From NCBI RefSeq assembly GCF_014696065.1, contig NZ_JACJPL010000002.1, positions 62,001 through 126,000 on the forward strand: a stretch of 64,000 nucleotides of DNA, read 5' to 3'. Below are positions 1 through 6,287 of this stretch, one piece after another; the first letter of the stretch is position 1; every line of letters begins with the position of its first letter. The stretch comes from Leptolyngbya sp. FACHB-261. Lineage in GTDB: Bacteria; Cyanobacteriota; Cyanobacteriia; FACHB-261. The notes beneath the pieces are model-generated. The model made no database searches. It saw nothing but the letters and a program-made list of their open reading frames with translations, and was not told the DNA's origin. The position numbers and the translations under genes are program-made.

Positions 1-371
1 CTTCAAATTCTTTAAAAAGGTCTGTCATAAGTTTGTTACCGCCCGTTGCTTTAGTATAGTCACTTCAGTTCTGGGGGCCGATGATACTGTGTTAGGTCTT
101 GTTACAAGTGCAAGCGATGCAGGCCCAAGAATACAGGCTCAAACAATAGCTAAGCAGTGCTATTTCCAGGCTATTTCTTCCGAGCTTTTCCAGGTTATTT
201 CTGGACAGAAAGCAGTAGGCAAAAAACACAAAAGAACACACCCAAAAGAACACAAGCTTGAAGCCCCTAAAACCTAAACAGAACCTCTACCCAGAGATAG
301 AGGTTCTAGCTCAGAAGCACCCCTCGAGGCTGCAATTCCTCAATGCTCAATCAGAGCCAATTTGACAAGTT
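1..371. other. Intergenic start of window
   Basis: No convincing gene is visible. A 62-codon open frame on the plus strand (89-277) has no recognisable motif and a basic, low-information C-terminus, so I do not call it. The stretch ends with a hairpin at 280-307 that probably terminates the metallopeptidase gene arriving from the right. Confidence 0.5.
280..307 (-). terminator. Hairpin downstream of the zinc metallopeptidase gene
   Basis: AGAACCTCTA (280-289) and TAGAGGTTCT (298-307) form a perfect 10-bp stem with an 8-nt loop. Read on the minus strand it lies about 65 nt past the stop of the metallopeptidase gene and is followed by a T-rich stretch (TTTAGGTTTTAG), which fits a weak intrinsic terminator. 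Confidence 0.5.
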
Positions 372-1226
372 CTAGGGGTTTTCAGCTGAGAAAGCATCGC
401 ACTGCTCAGGGTTGCCACTTTCGACTCCACGCTTAAACCAGCGCGCCCGTTGCGCTGCACTGCCATGCGTGAAAGAGTCCGGCACAACATAACCTTGAGC
501 TTGTTTCTGCAAGCGGTCATCACCAACACTGCTAGCGGCGTTGATTGCTTCTTCGATGTCACCTTCTTCCAGAATCTGGCGTGACTGTTGCGCACGATTG
601 GCCCAGATACCTGCAAAACAGTCTGCTTGTAGCTCCTGTCGCACGGAGAGTTGATTAGCTTCTTCTTTGCTAACTTGTCTTTGCGCCGCTCGAACTTGCT
701 GAGAAACACCTAGCAAATTCTGGACGTGGTGACCGACTTCGTGGGCAATTACATAGGCCTGGGCGAAGTCGCCGGGGGCTTGATATTTAGTTTGCAGATC
801 ATCGTAGAAGCTCAAGTCAATGTAGAGCTTTTGATCGGCAGGGCAATAGAAGGGGCCAACTGCTGATTTGGCAAAACCACAGGCAGACTCTACAGCGTTG
901 GAATAGAGAACTAATTTTGGCTCTACATAGTCGCCACCAGACTGTCTGAAGATATCGCTCCAGGTGTCTTCTGTATCGGCAAGGACGACTGAAACGAACT
1001 GAGCCTGTTTGTCCTCAGCAGGGGGTGCACCTGCGGGCGCTTGGGAAGATGAGCCACCCGTGGACCCACCCTGGTCCAGAATGACGCTGGGGTCGCCACC
1101 TAACAGAGCCACCAGCAGGGACAGGACAACTGCGCCAAGCCCACCACCGACAGCCACAGGACCAGAAATACCTGAGCCGCGTCTGTCTTCGACATTGGTG
1201 CTTTTGCGACCAAATTCCCAACGCAT
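372..1226 (-). CDS. Neutral zinc metallopeptidase, YpfJ family
   Basis: A 284-residue membrane-anchored protein of the YpfJ/neutral zinc metallopeptidase family. After a short basic N-terminus comes one transmembrane helix (about 27-43), a Gly/Ser/Pro linker (52-72), then the peptidase domain. The zinc site is HEVGH at 162-166, followed about 30 residues later by QELQADCFAG, the conserved stretch expected to supply the third ligand region. Length and domain order are normal for the family. The single N-terminal helix predicts a periplasmic catalytic domain. The substrate is unknown. It appears to be a single-gene unit with a hairpin terminator at 280-307. Confidence 0.88.
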   Translation of the reverse strand: MRWEFGRKSTNVEDRRGSGISGPVAVGGGLGAVVLSLLVALLGGDPSVILDQGGSTGGSSSQAPAGAPPAEDKQAQFVSVVLADTEDTWSDIFRQSGGDYVEPKLVLYSNAVESACGFAKSAVGPFYCPADQKLYIDLSFYDDLQTKYQAPGDFAQAYVIAHEVGHHVQNLLGVSQQVRAAQRQVSKEEANQLSVRQELQADCFAGIWANRAQQSRQILEEGDIEEAINAASSVGDDRLQKQAQGYVVPDSFTHGSAAQRARWFKRGVESGNPEQCDAFSAENP

Positions 1227-1380
1227 AGTTTAGAGTCTCCGAGCGATTAATCCGAAAGGAAGTTCTAGCCAAAAATGCAGCAATCTAGATAGAACCTTAG
1301 TCGCTCGGTTTGTTTAACTCATCTGTCACAGGAGCAACAATGTCTTCAGGGCCGGTCAGCCTTAGGGCTGACTGCTTCAG

Positions 1381-1701
1381 CTATAGCGATTTAGAGATAT
1401 AGAAATACCAGGGTTGAACAAAGCTCGTTTCTACGCCTGGAACCGATTCATTAACCAGGCTCATTAACCAGGCAAAGACTTGGCCCTGGTTCATCTGACG
1501 GCTACGTTGAAAGGCTTCCTGGAGCAGGCCAATGGCTAGAGGCAAGACTTGAGATTGCTGGATGCGCTTACTACCTCCATCGACAATTCCAAACGCTATA
1601 ACCTCCATATTCTGCACATCAATAATCCAATATTCTGTTACTCCTAAAACTTGATACAAAAGCCGCTTCTCACCTTTATCAGCAGTTAAAGATAGGACCA
1701 A
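1381..1701 (-). pseudogene. Uma2 (DUF820) gene remnant, C-terminal part only
   Basis: These roughly 100 codons match the last third of the intact Uma2 protein at 8107-8748: shared blocks are DKGEKRLLY, EYWIIDVQN, QSQVL and RSRQMN. The N-terminal half, with the core of the restriction-endonuclease-like fold, is missing. The open frame ends where a transposase remnant and ampC begin. The sequence beyond ampC (3118-3165) resembles DNA normally upstream of Uma2, so the gene looks interrupted and partly deleted by an insertion. Uma2 proteins are widespread cyanobacterial PD-(D/E)xK-like proteins of unclear role. Confidence 0.75.
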
Positions 1702-1728
1702 CTATCCTTAAACACCCAACAGGGTTTG

Positions 1729-1920
1729 TTAACCAAAACGATCTAGATCAAAGCGATACTTTATCGTTTCGAAGAAACCCTCAATTGCCCAGTGATGCCG
1801 ACCCCAGCGAGTCATAGTGCTGGCCTTTAGGGCTTTGTTTTTAATTTGCCCTCTGGTCGCACAAGACGCAATCCCAGTTGAGCTAGAGAGGGAGTATCCT
1901 TGCCACGATAGACTTGAACC
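1729..1920 (-). mobile_element. Transposase remnant, C-terminal fragment
   Basis: Two minus-strand frames joined by a frameshift spell the end of a DDE transposase. The upstream part contains VYRGKDTPSLAQLGLR, the downstream part RWGRHHWAIEGFFETIKYRF and then LDRFG and a stop at 1729. The pattern of Trp/Ile-Glu-Gly-Phe-Phe and Lys-x-Arg-Phe near the C-terminus resembles IS4/IS701-like cyanobacterial transposases, which I cite from memory of the family. No intact element and no terminal inverted repeats are visible. It lies directly left of ampC and may be the trace of the element that brought it. Confidence 0.65.
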
Positions 1921-1949
1921 CCCCCTACAAAGACTATATATCTGTTGCG

Positions 1950-3113
1950 ATGAAAATTTCTGTTTTGAAGGTTGGAATTATTGCTGCCATTTCCTTTTTC
2001 CTCGGCGCCTGCGCCCACGCTACCGATAGCGGAGACCAAAGCCAATTGGAGCAAGTCGTGAGCGAGGCGATTCGGCCCCTTATGGACGAGAACAATGTTC
2101 CGGGGATGGTTGTGGCGGTCACGGTTGAGGGAAAGCGATATTTCTTTAATTACGGTGTCGCCTCGAAGGAGAGCGGACAAAAGGTCACTGAGAATACGAT
2201 TTTTGAGATCGGCTCGATCAGCAAAACCTTCACAGCAACCCTCGCGTCCTATGCGCAAGTGAGTGGGACTCTGTCTCTGTCCGATCACGCAAGCAAATAT
2301 CTGCCCGCACTCACTGGCAGCAGTTTCGACCAAATTAGCCTTCTCGATCTGGGCACCTATACGGCAGGCGGTCTACCCCTGCAGTTTCCGGACGATGTCA
2401 GTGATCAGGAAGGGATGATCGCCTATTACAAAGGCTGGCGCCCGAGTTATACGCCTGGTACCCATCGGCTCTATTCGAACCCGAGCATCGGCTTGTTTGG
2501 CTATCTGGCCGCTAAAAGCATGGGCGAGCCTTTCGATGATCTGATGGAAAAGAAGCTTTTCCCGAGGCTTGGCCTGACGCACACTTACCTCAGGGTCCCG
2601 CAAGACCAGATGGGCCAATACGCTTATGGCTACTCGAAAGATAACAAGCCAACCCGAGTGACGCCTGGCGTTCTGGATTCGGAAGCCTATGGCGTGAAGA
2701 CAACTGCGTCAGACATGATCCAGTTCGTTGAGGCAAATATGAACGGCACGGATCTGGACGCAACCCTCCAACGCGCGATTGCTGGAACGCACACCGGATA
2801 CTTTAAGGTCAGCGACATGACGCAGGGCTTGGGATGGGAGATGTATGCCTATCCAATAAATCTTGAGCAGCTGCTTGCAGGGAACTCGCCGCAAGTGATA
2901 TTTAAGGCCAACGAGGTGACCAGACTTGCCCCGCCGCTGTCACCGCAGGAGAATGTGCTGATCAACAAAACCGGCTCGACGAACGGGTTCGGCGCCTATG
3001 TTGCCTTTGTTCCCACCAAGGGCATCGGTATTGTGATAATGGCGAACAAGAACTATCCCATTCCAGCTCGCGTGAAGGCGGCCTACCAAATATTGATAGC
3101 GCTGGATAGGTAG
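1950..3113 (+). CDS. ampC: Class C (AmpC-type) beta-lactamase
   Basis: A 387-residue serine beta-lactamase of class C. An N-terminal hydrophobic segment (about 6-22) ends at LGACAHA, which could be a Sec signal or a lipoprotein signal with Cys21. The three active-site motifs are in order: SISK at 89-92 (nucleophile Ser89), YSN at 175-177 and KTG at 340-342. I chose ATG 1950 because it begins the signal sequence; an in-frame TTG at 1914 would add 12 residues of uncharged DNA carry-over. Class C enzymes hydrolyse cephalosporins in the periplasm, but related DD-peptidases and esterases share the fold. The closest-looking relatives I recall are proteobacterial, and the flanks suggest insertion. 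Confidence 0.85.
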   Translation: MKISVLKVGIIAAISFFLGACAHATDSGDQSQLEQVVSEAIRPLMDENNVPGMVVAVTVEGKRYFFNYGVASKESGQKVTENTIFEIGSISKTFTATLASYAQVSGTLSLSDHASKYLPALTGSSFDQISLLDLGTYTAGGLPLQFPDDVSDQEGMIAYYKGWRPSYTPGTHRLYSNPSIGLFGYLAAKSMGEPFDDLMEKKLFPRLGLTHTYLRVPQDQMGQYAYGYSKDNKPTRVTPGVLDSEAYGVKTTASDMIQFVEANMNGTDLDATLQRAIAGTHTGYFKVSDMTQGLGWEMYAYPINLEQLLAGNSPQVIFKANEVTRLAPPLSPQENVLINKTGSTNGFGAYVAFVPTKGIGIVIMANKNYPIPARVKAAYQILIALDR

Positions 3114-3117
3114 ATTA

Positions 3118-3165
3118 GATTACTGCCTGCCACTTTAGCAGAATCGATAGGTGAAGGCAGAAGAG
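3118..3165. repeat. Relic of the region upstream of an Uma2 gene
   Basis: This stretch aligns with 8784-8830, the DNA just upstream of the intact Uma2 gene: both contain CTGCCACT(T/C)TAGCAGAATCG followed by GGCAGAAG, about 40 identities in 48. Together with the Uma2 C-terminal remnant at 1381-1701 it brackets the transposase remnant and ampC. Confidence 0.7.
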
Positions 3166-3216
3166 TTATAACCTTCACCTGCCGATTATTACTAAGCTGC
3201 TGACTAAAGCTGCTGG

Positions 3217-3603
3217 CTAAGCCGGAGACTTTGTGGTTTTGGGCGCTTCTCCCTTGAGGCGCGTGTTGACGCTTCTACGGACGCGTTCGCTATCTCGCAC
3301 GCCACCGGCTACCTCATATTCATGGCTATCTCTGCCATAGGTAAAGGCAACGCCGAGTAACAGATTCTTGGAGACATCACTGACTGCTTTCTCTAGAGCC
3401 GCGATTTCCAGTTGCGAAGAGTTAATCGCAGCTAGAGCTGTGTTGTAAGCGTCAATTTTGGCGTGGACTTGATCGAGAAGACTGGTGAGACGGCTGAGCG
3501 AAACAGAGTTACCAAAGTCCATGTTTGGGTCAACGGCACGCAGGCCAGAGGCGCGAATTTCGGCTTTCTCTAGCTCTAGAGATGTTCCTTTTTTACGAGG
3601 CAT
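3217..3603 (-). CDS. Conserved hypothetical protein
   Basis: A 128-residue soluble protein starting MPRKKGTSLELEKAE. It has a basic N-terminus, a central helical region rich in Leu/Ala/Glu (about 38-85, possibly a short coiled coil) and a Thr/Lys/Pro-rich tail. No catalytic motif or membrane segment is visible. It resembles small cyanobacterial proteins of unknown function, from memory only. It is transcribed away from the palindrome array at 3795, leaving about 190 bp of shared upstream DNA, so the array could bear on its promoter. Confidence 0.65.
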   Translation of the reverse strand: MPRKKGTSLELEKAEIRASGLRAVDPNMDFGNSVSLSRLTSLLDQVHAKIDAYNTALAAINSSQLEIAALEKAVSDVSKNLLLGVAFTYGRDSHEYEVAGGVRDSERVRRSVNTRLKGEAPKTTKSPA

Positions 3604-3794
3604 TGGTTTTATTACCGGAAAGACTTCTCATTCCAATTTGCCCTTGAAGTCTGAATAATCTACCAGCAAAATTCACGAAAAATTTATGGCCCTTTCAGAA
3701 CTGACTATTAATTCTCAGTAGATTTTCTAAAGGCACACCCCAACTTGCCATCAACAGGGGTTAAGTTCTTTTAAGTTAGACACATAAGTTAATC

Positions 3795-3973
3795 CTGGTG
3801 ACCAGATTGATTAGGCTGGTAACCAGATTTATTAGCCTGGTAACCAGATTGCTTGTCCTGGTAACCAGATTTATTGGGCTGGTAACCAAGTTTATTAAGC
3901 TGGTGACCAGATTCGTTACCCTGGTGACCAGCTTTATTGGGCTGGTCACCAGATTGGTTGTCCTGGTGACCAG
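3795..3973. repeat. Array A: nine 11-bp palindromes CTGGTNACCAG at exact 21-bp spacing
   Basis: Nine copies of CTGGT-N-ACCAG lie with centres every 21 bp from 3800 to 3968. Eight are perfect palindromes and one (unit 5) ends in ACCAA. The central base varies (G, A or C). The 10-bp spacers are looser, near ATTTATTGGG. A 21-bp pitch is two helical turns, so all sites face the same side of the DNA. The array happens to be open in one frame (repeating LVTRFIG), but the sister array at 26522 is not, so I regard it as a DNA-level array. Confidence 0.9.
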
Positions 3974-3994
3974 CCTGACTTGAAGCGTTGGCTT

Positions 3995-4030
3995 GCTCCT
4001 CCCCTTGGCAACGGGAGGTTGGGAGGGGTC
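3995..4030 (-). repeat. Fragment of an interspersed GC-rich palindromic repeat
   Basis: Read on the minus strand this is GACCCCTCCCAACCTCCC followed by a short loop and GGGGAGGAGC, the core of the MITE-like repeat seen more fully at 11437, 12646, 19798 and 26281. Confidence 0.75.
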
Positions 4031-4064
4031 AATCTGGAGTGCTTCAAAAATGAGCTGATATAAA

Positions 4065-4325
4065 CCACTTGCCAGATCGAGCTAGCTGGTGTAATTTACA
4101 CCTCAGCCGCTTGCGGTTGTCGTCCTGGTAAGGTGCTAGCTACACCCTGCCAGGACTAACCCCTAGACCATGACAAGGACTAGGGGCTAAGGGTAGTCTA
4201 ATCGACTGCCCCCAACTCTGGACCGAGGTCTAGGGGTACCCCGCAGGCGGCTACCAGGGTAGTCGCTATCACATGGCTTTCTGACTGCCCCGGTTTTCCT
4301 CTGCTAATTTTTTGAGGGTTTACCG
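4065..4325 (+). promoter_or_regulatory. Structured leader upstream of the 72-codon gene, copy A
   Basis: About 260 nt nearly identical to 26763-27038. It contains the 15-bp palindrome GGTGTAANTTACACC (4088-4102), a stem GTCCTGG/CCAGGAC (4122-4128, 4150-4156), CCCCTAGACC (4160-4169), which can pair with CTAGGGG (4180-4186) or with GGTCTAGGGG (4227-4236), and a stem GCGGCTACC/GGTAGTCGC (4247-4266). GGGTAGTC and GACTGCCCC each occur twice, the last GACTGCCCC followed by GGTTTT just before the gene. The competing pairings and terminal T-run look like an attenuator or other cis-acting RNA. Folding was done by eye. Confidence 0.6.
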
Positions 4326-4544
4326 ATGACCAGGTCTGTCTATACGTTTGGCATGCTCCCTGTGGGAGCAACGTTCTACTATTTGGGCCATGCCGCGCTC
4401 AAGCTTGCGCACGGGGAGGGCAACCAACCGGGCAAGTTCAAGTGGCTGTTTGAGTCGGAGCATCCGGGTTGGAACATCTACAACGGTGATGCTGTAGCTC
4501 CTGCCAACTTACCCGTCGAGGAGAACAAGGCGCGACAGAACTAA
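4326..4544 (+). CDS. 72-residue protein of unknown function, copy A
   Basis: A small protein starting MTRSVYTFGMLPVGATFYYL, with a His/Gly/Lys-rich middle (HGEGNQPGKFKW) and an acidic-polar tail. I do not recognise the family. The second copy at 27039-27257 differs at 14 of 219 nt: 11 changes are synonymous and 3 alter residues, all in the last 10 codons. This is evidence that the reading frame is translated and under selection. GAGGG 8-12 nt before the ATG serves as ribosome-binding site. There is a mildly hydrophobic stretch near residues 8-26 but no clear transmembrane helix. It follows the conserved leader and the palindrome array, and precedes an Uma2 relic. Confidence 0.75.
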   Translation: MTRSVYTFGMLPVGATFYYLGHAALKLAHGEGNQPGKFKWLFESEHPGWNIYNGDAVAPANLPVEENKARQN

Positions 4545-4596
4545 GGCTTTTAGAGACCTAACCATGCCCTCACTCCCTTGAGTGGGGGATATTTAC

Positions 4597-4810
4597 CCTG
4601 CTTGGTCAAACAACAAGGGCTTGCCTGGCTTCAACAGCCAACCAAACAGTTCTCCAACCGTAGCTGCAACTCAGACAAAGGACGGAACAGGCAACTGAAC
4701 GGCCGCTTCATCAAACGCCTTAGGCAGCTTTTGAGGCAAATAAACAAATATCGTTTGCTCCGTGGGTCAACCAGCCAGCCCATCCGCCTTCCATATTTCA
4801 TGCAATATCG
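4597..4810 (-). pseudogene. Uma2 (DUF820) gene remnant, frameshifted C-terminal part
   Basis: On the minus strand this matches the last ~70 codons of the intact Uma2 gene at 28161-28724, including the terminal ELFGWLL stretch and the Pro-rich segment before it. A single-base loss (CTTACGG in the intact gene, CTACGG here) shifts the frame, and nothing upstream of about 4810 can be aligned. The opposite-strand open frame 4578-4940 is a by-product. Its position directly after the 72-codon gene parallels the cassette at 27-28.7 kb. Confidence 0.75.
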
Positions 4811-4853
4811 GCCTGGGGGAGGTCAATCACGTAAAGATTTTGAGCATTTAGAG

Positions 4854-5105
4854 TCACATATAAAAACTATAACTAATCTGTGGCTCATCATCGTCAGGAC
4901 CAAGATATTTCATGATCTGACCAACCTTGCGAGAGCATGACAATGTAATTGGATACTTACCATCAAACTGAGTATTATTCCAATTCATTTTGGTTAAGCC
5001 TAAAATCTCCTGGTGTGATTTGCCAGGAGACTCATCAGCTCTAACAATCCGAATCTCTAGAGGTTTCGGAACATACTTCCCAGTGTATGTTCTATAGTAG
5101 CTAAC
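4854..5105 (-). pseudogene. Detached C-terminal end of the short Argonaute PIWI domain
   Basis: Directly after the TAA at 5106-5108 the same frame continues for 83 codons to TGA at 4854. It reads VSYYRTYTGKYVPKPLEI and later LGLTKMNWNNTQFDGKYPIT, then RKVGQIMKY and a terminal FYM. These are typical conserved C-terminal PIWI segments of short prokaryotic Argonautes. With it the protein would be 477 residues, a normal short-pAgo length. The interrupting codon could derive from TCA (Ser) by one C-to-A change. It has no start of its own, so it is either dead or reached only by readthrough. Confidence 0.85.
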
Positions 5106-6287
5106 TTAGCCTCTAGTGTAGAGTAAGTGGTTATTATCATCAAACTCTACATGCATGCCTCGGTAAGCTGGATAGTCATTCCCTCGTAGAAGAAGAAAAT
5201 CGCTATCGAGGATAGTAACAAAGTCAATTTTGCGAACTCGCATTTCTCTGGTAGCTGCCTCAAAGCCATCCAGCTCTTCATCACTGTATTTTGAGGACTT
5301 ATGTAATACAAGCCGAGCTGGAGAGGTGTCTAATGCAATTTCATATTCAATCAAGGCGCGTTTTAGTAACTCAAAGGCTTGTTCTGCACTGAGATGAGGC
5401 CTGCGATCTTTTTTACCGAGGTCAACAGGGTTACCTCGAAGGATGACATTGTTACCTAGCTCATCAAAGATTTGAGCAAGGCTGGTATTCAGTATTCTGC
5501 GATCACGGCTTCGGTAGAAGCTAATCCCAACAAAGCAAACAGAGGGGCGATTGATATTAGTCGAAAGCTTCCAAGGCACCGTCTGATTAGTCTTGTAATA
5601 GAGAGCCGTACACAAATTCCATGCTTTTGTTGCATCATCTTGTTGACCTCTAGAGTTAGGTTCTAAAGAAGTCTCTCTAATGATTTGCAAAGGTTTCCCA
5701 AGATGCATTGCTCGGGCCTTGAGTGCTCGTCTGAAGTTAACTTCTAGATCGTCGTTATCTTGTTCATCTTTATCCTCTAGAGACTCCTCTACAAGAGATA
5801 CGTCTGATTTAGAAATGCAATCGTACAACTTAGCTGGTAGTACGCAGGCAATTACGTCCACCACCCGGTTTTGAGCTAAAAATTTAGCCTGCCGGTAGTA
5901 AAGCTCTACTGTTGCATCAACTCGTTCATTCCAGCTCTTGATCTTAATGATCTCATTAATATCTGAATGGCTCAGCGTTCTGGTAATTTCTTCATCAATT
6001 ACTAATTCTGATCTAAATCCCAGATCTGTTCTAAACCCGCAGAATGCAACCCTGAGATTAGGTTGTCTGCTGTTTGCCTGTGGGGGAATTAGTTGTGAGC
6101 ACTTGTCCAACCAAGCATGCAGTTTGGATAACATATCACTAGTCCCTACTGCACCAATCAAGACTCGCTCACGTCTGATTTTGAGCCTTGTATCATAGAC
6201 ATCATATTCTGTGATACCAGCTCTAGGACAGACATGGGAGCCTCGACCAAATTCTAGAGAGGGTTCTTTGATATAGTGCAGTTTCAT
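5106..6287 (-). CDS. Short prokaryotic Argonaute (MID-PIWI), truncated by an in-frame TAA
   Basis: A 393-residue open frame with the layout of a short prokaryotic Argonaute: no N or PAZ domains, a MID domain (about 130-245, with the typical WNLCTALYYKTNQTVPWKL stretch at 223-241) and a PIWI domain from about 248. Catalytic positions are degenerate: VGIS at 253-256 where active enzymes have VGID, and LVLHKSS at 326-332 where they have an Asp. Such proteins act as guide-dependent sensors that trigger a partner. The start overlaps the effector stop as ATGA, implying translational coupling. The last 83 codons of PIWI lie beyond the stop (4854-5105), so the protein as read lacks its C-terminal PIWI strands and is probably inactive unless readthrough or a sequencing error applies. 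Confidence 0.85.
   Translation of the reverse strand: MKLHYIKEPSLEFGRGSHVCPRAGITEYDVYDTRLKIRRERVLIGAVGTSDMLSKLHAWLDKCSQLIPPQANSRQPNLRVAFCGFRTDLGFRSELVIDEEITRTLSHSDINEIIKIKSWNERVDATVELYYRQAKFLAQNRVVDVIACVLPAKLYDCISKSDVSLVEESLEDKDEQDNDDLEVNFRRALKARAMHLGKPLQIIRETSLEPNSRGQQDDATKAWNLCTALYYKTNQTVPWKLSTNINRPSVCFVGISFYRSRDRRILNTSLAQIFDELGNNVILRGNPVDLGKKDRRPHLSAEQAFELLKRALIEYEIALDTSPARLVLHKSSKYSDEELDGFEAATREMRVRKIDFVTILDSDFLLLRGNDYPAYRGMHVEFDDNNHLLYTRG

Noticed and set aside
89-277. 62-codon plus-strand frame at window start
   Set aside because: No family features, no ribosome-binding site, basic low-information tail.
1827-2333. 168-codon minus-strand frame as a gene
   Set aside because: Most of it is antisense to ampC; only its last ~30 codons belong to the transposase remnant.
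3795-3973. CRISPR array
   Set aside because: The 11-bp repeat and 10-bp spacer are far too short, spacers are similar to each other, and no cas genes are present.
3798-3983. Heptapeptide-repeat protein (LVTRFIG units) from array A
   Set aside because: The sister array has 20-bp intervals that break the frame, while the DNA palindromes are kept in both; there is no ribosome-binding site.
4578-4940. Plus-strand 120-codon frame
   Set aside because: It is antisense to the Uma2 relic and the detached PIWI end; the minus strand explains the DNA.
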